Assembly (NCBI RefSeq): GCF_932526225.1
Contig: NC_064036.1
Span: 1,178,001-1,242,000 of the forward strand
DNA: 64,000 nt
Reading direction: 5' to 3'
Source of the DNA: Nematostella vectensis
Taxonomy: Eukaryota > Cnidaria > Anthozoa > Actiniaria > Edwardsiidae
This document shows positions 61,666-64,000 of the stretch, in pieces. Each line of letters begins with the position of its first letter. Positions within the stretch are counted from its first letter, which is position 1. Below the pieces are notes generated by a model. The model did not search any database and was not told the origin of the DNA. It saw nothing but the letters and a program-made list of their open reading frames with translations. Position numbers and translations under genes: made by a program.

Positions 61666-62113
61666 TGGCACTATTTACTATTTAACTAGCCGGTATTATT
61701 AGTAGTTACCGGTAACGAAACATTGCATGCTGCGAATTAAGCACGTCGTTTATGAAGGTGCCTGTCGCGCAGTTAAGAGGTCTGAAGAGGCCTAACAAGG
61801 CTGAGATTAGTGGCAAATCGACAAGAGAACATATCCAGAACATTATGCCTTCTAGGGAGGCTTTATATTACTGGATAATTGACAAAGGAAAGGCTGGGCA
61901 TGTCTCAGTCGTATATTCCCTGGCCAAAGTCAAGTGAAGGGCTTTATGAATATGAGATTCGAACTATCATGGCTATAGGGACAACCTTCCACTAAACTTC
62001 TGTATGAAGAATGATGACGTCCAAGTGCTGTCTTCTTGTCTAGTCGGTGACAAATGAAAAGGATAAAGTAATGTCCGGTTTTATTATTTAATCTTTTAAC
62101 TAATTCTTTTTTA

Positions 62114-62119
62114 AATAAA
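62114..62119 (+). terminator. Candidate polyadenylation signal of the M28-CUB gene
   Basis: AATAAA about 450 nt after the stop at 61663-61665; the first canonical hexamer downstream. Confidence 0.45.
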
Positions 62120-62204
62120 GTATTTTTGTCCACTGGAGATGATTTAGCCCTTATTTTAGAAGGTTCCCTGAAATCTGGGAGCAGGCGCTTCCCGCTTTAG
62201 GTGG

Positions 62205-62470
62205 GGGAGGGGGGGGGGCGACCTTTCAACACGAACTGACCCAACTTTTGGCAGCCAAGGAGGAGGGGGGGTGGGGGGGCGACCTTTCAACACGAAATGA
62301 CCCAACTTTTGGCAGCCAAGAAGGAGGGGGGGGAGGGGGGACCTTTCAACACGAACTGACCCAACTTTTGGCAGCCAAGGAGGAGGGGGGGGGGGGGGGG
62401 GGGGGAAGGGGCGACCTTTAACACGAAATGACCCAACTTTTGGCGGCCAAGGAGGAGGGGGGGGGGGGTG
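62205..62470. repeat. About 60-bp G-rich tandem repeat, 4 copies
   Basis: Copies of cgacctttcaacacgaactg-acccaacttttggcagccaa-ggaggagg separated by G runs of 7 to more than 20; unit length varies mainly by the G run. Confidence 0.9.
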
Positions 62471-63635
62471 ATGGTTCGCGCGCGTACCCCCTGTACGCAG
62501 CCGGGGTGTGGTCGCACCTCTGGATCAGAATTTCAGACACGAAGGAAGATTGTTTTTTCACTTTTATTCAAAATTATCTAGGTTTACTCTAAATTATGTC
62601 GATAAATTGTGACCGGGAATACCATCCGATGAGAGCCCGGGCGTATAAAATGTATACTGTTAAATAGATAATTTCTAAATAGAAAATTACGATTTATTTC
62701 TAAATGGTTTGTTTTAAAAGCATTGTCACCACAGCAGTCCCTCCCTTTCACCCTGCTCTGGATTCCCACGTATAACACGTAGTTACGTTCGCTAAACTTT
62801 ATACCTGAATTGTATATAGCTGTTTTTAAAGCCATTAATTACAGTAGTAAGGTGTTAGTTGGACTTGTAGGCTCGCCCAGTAAGGTGTATAGCAAGATTG
62901 TTTTGGCTATTTGTTTGTGTCTTCATGGATGTCTTCCCCTGTGGTTAAAGGGAGATATCACATTACAAAAATCTGCTCGCTGGCCCGTAAGCAGCCCTGA
63001 CAAAAGGACAAAACACCAGGTTTGTTGGTGCTGCGAATTCACCAGCATTTTTTTTGCGATGTGGTTATTCGAGCGATGCATCGCCAACAATGCTGACCGG
63101 AACAAGCTAAAATCCAACCTGCAGTACACAATTCATACGGAATATATATTTTTACCTTTTTAGTGAGTTTCTAGATCAATTTAAAAGTTAAAATTAAAAC
63201 AAGAGTGTCTTACTGAGAAAGTATGGAGGCCACTTCAAAACGTTTTAATTCACTGTAAAATTCTGACGATTTCTCTGGGAGCGCGCGTGGAATTTAAAAA
63301 ATTTGCTAGCCTGATGCACATAGCAAGATAAAAACGCGCGCGCACCTGTCTACCGTGTCGGTGTGAATATTTCGGAAACAATCACAACGACAGAACAAAA
63401 TACTTTTCGACAGGTTCATTAAGTTGCTACGTCGCTACTACTGTATGTGCTAGGCTTGGAGGTTTGCGAGTACTGTTTGCTCATGTAAGAATATGCCGCT
63501 GACATTTAAATAACTGAAAGATGAAAATTATTATGAATTTCATTTAAAAGAAGGTATGCAAACTCCTATAGTCCTTCCAATTAATTTGTTCCTGGTCTAT
63601 GTATTTTTTTTCTGGCTTAAAATTCCCTGGCACTG

Positions 63636-63770
63636 TCACCTCTGGTACCTCTGTAGGAGAGCAGTATGGCACGAATCGCACACACGGACGGGTCTAGCGG
63701 AGGACGGGAGCGGCATGGTGTTACTGGAACAGGGTTGACAAAAAATACCACCGCAGCTACGGCAGTGATG
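63636..63770 (-). CDS. Last exon of a RUFY-like protein: C-terminal half of a FYVE zinc finger
   Basis: After an AACAG acceptor the exon encodes [16 protein letters not shown], then [20 protein letters not shown] and ends RYQR-TGA, 44 residues. The R/HHCRxCG and PVRVCDxC blocks are the FYVE phosphoinositide-3-phosphate pocket and last zinc ligands; the ending LLQR after the finger is characteristic of RUFY1/2. The first half of the finger and the RUN and coiled-coil regions lie beyond 64000. Such proteins tether endosomes (family knowledge). EEA1 or another FYVE protein is less likely. Confidence 0.85.
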   Translation of the reverse strand, partial: HHCRSCGGIFCQPCSSNTMPLPSSARPVRVCDSCHTALLQRYQR

Positions 63771-64000
63771 CTGTTGAAAATAACCAAAAGGCGCTAAGTG
63801 GTACATAGAGTACACTGTTTCGTCCTGTTCGATGTTACTAATGAAAAATGGATGCGAAACTCCAAACGAAAAAACGCTCGCGGTGCGGTACATAGACATA
63901 AATGTGGATGCGAATCATGCTGTCATGTGATGGAGTTAGCTTAAATATTAACCCGTAGCCATAAAGCGGACTTGCTTGTGGCGCCTGCACGACAACCCGC

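Larger units (their letters stand above)
61666..63635. other. Intergenic region before the RUFY-like exon
   Basis: Includes the M28-CUB 3' UTR, a G-rich repeat (62205-62470) and a 117-codon ORF (62810-63163) with no recognisable domain. Probably also the 3' UTR of the minus-strand RUFY-like gene at its right end. Confidence 0.45.

Noticed and set aside
62810-63163. 117-codon ORF
   Set aside because: No recognisable domain and no gene context; likely chance.

Overview
The window is animal nuclear DNA, most likely from a sea anemone or other anthozoan cnidarian. The grounds are intron-rich genes with GT-AG introns, conserved animal proteins (DCAF7, AMSH/STAMBP, a RUFY-type FYVE exon), secreted families abundant in anthozoans (ShK-tailed astacin, LamG-PAN, Ly6/three-finger GPI proteins, M28-CUB), and a heavy load of MITEs, a Penelope-like element, a tRNA-derived SINE and minisatellites. 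The species is inferred; nothing in the sequence names it.

Layout. 1-5.8 kb: DCAF7/WDR68 on the minus strand, last exon(s) off the left edge. 9.4-11.7 kb (+): secreted LamG-like plus PAN protein. 11.9-12.9 kb: Penelope-like element fragment. 13.9-19.7 kb (+): astacin metalloprotease with a C-terminal ShK domain; a second, diverged copy of its terminal exon lies at 34.14 kb. Between the two are a 3.1-kb array of 22-bp units, a 7-kb tandem array of about 1.55-kb units, a 3.4-kb array of 38-bp units and a hammerhead ribozyme. 34.9-38.5 kb (-): Ly6/uPAR-like GPI protein with a SINE in its intron. 39.9-40.5 kb: decayed HARBI1-like transposase. 44.8-45.7 kb (+): second Ly6-like protein. 46.5-47.3 kb (-): small secreted protein with a MANSC-like cysteine pattern. 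48.0-52.3 kb (-): complete ten-exon AMSH deubiquitinase. 52.8-61.7 kb (+): M28 peptidase plus CUB with a hydrophobic C-terminus. 63.6-63.8 kb (-): final exon of a RUFY-like FYVE protein. Genes were assembled by joining exons on reading frame, phase and GT/AG sites; phases and lengths close exactly in every complete model except where stated.

The most unusual signal is that minisatellites sit on exon edges. Arrays overlap or abut splice junctions of DCAF7 exons 5 and 8, two LamG-PAN introns and astacin exon 3, and follow closely on two stop codons. In the LamG-PAN gene five 69-bp copies each carry the same GTGAGT donor in an open, phase-preserving frame, so any donor gives an in-frame protein differing by 23-residue steps. 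The 38-bp array repeats a T-rich tract-AG|GTGAGT junction 89 times, which is the layout of a recursive (zero-length exon) splice site.

The genes do not form a pathway. DCAF7, AMSH and the RUFY-like gene are intracellular (ubiquitin ligase or kinase scaffold, endosomal deubiquitination, endosome tethering); the others encode secreted or surface proteins.
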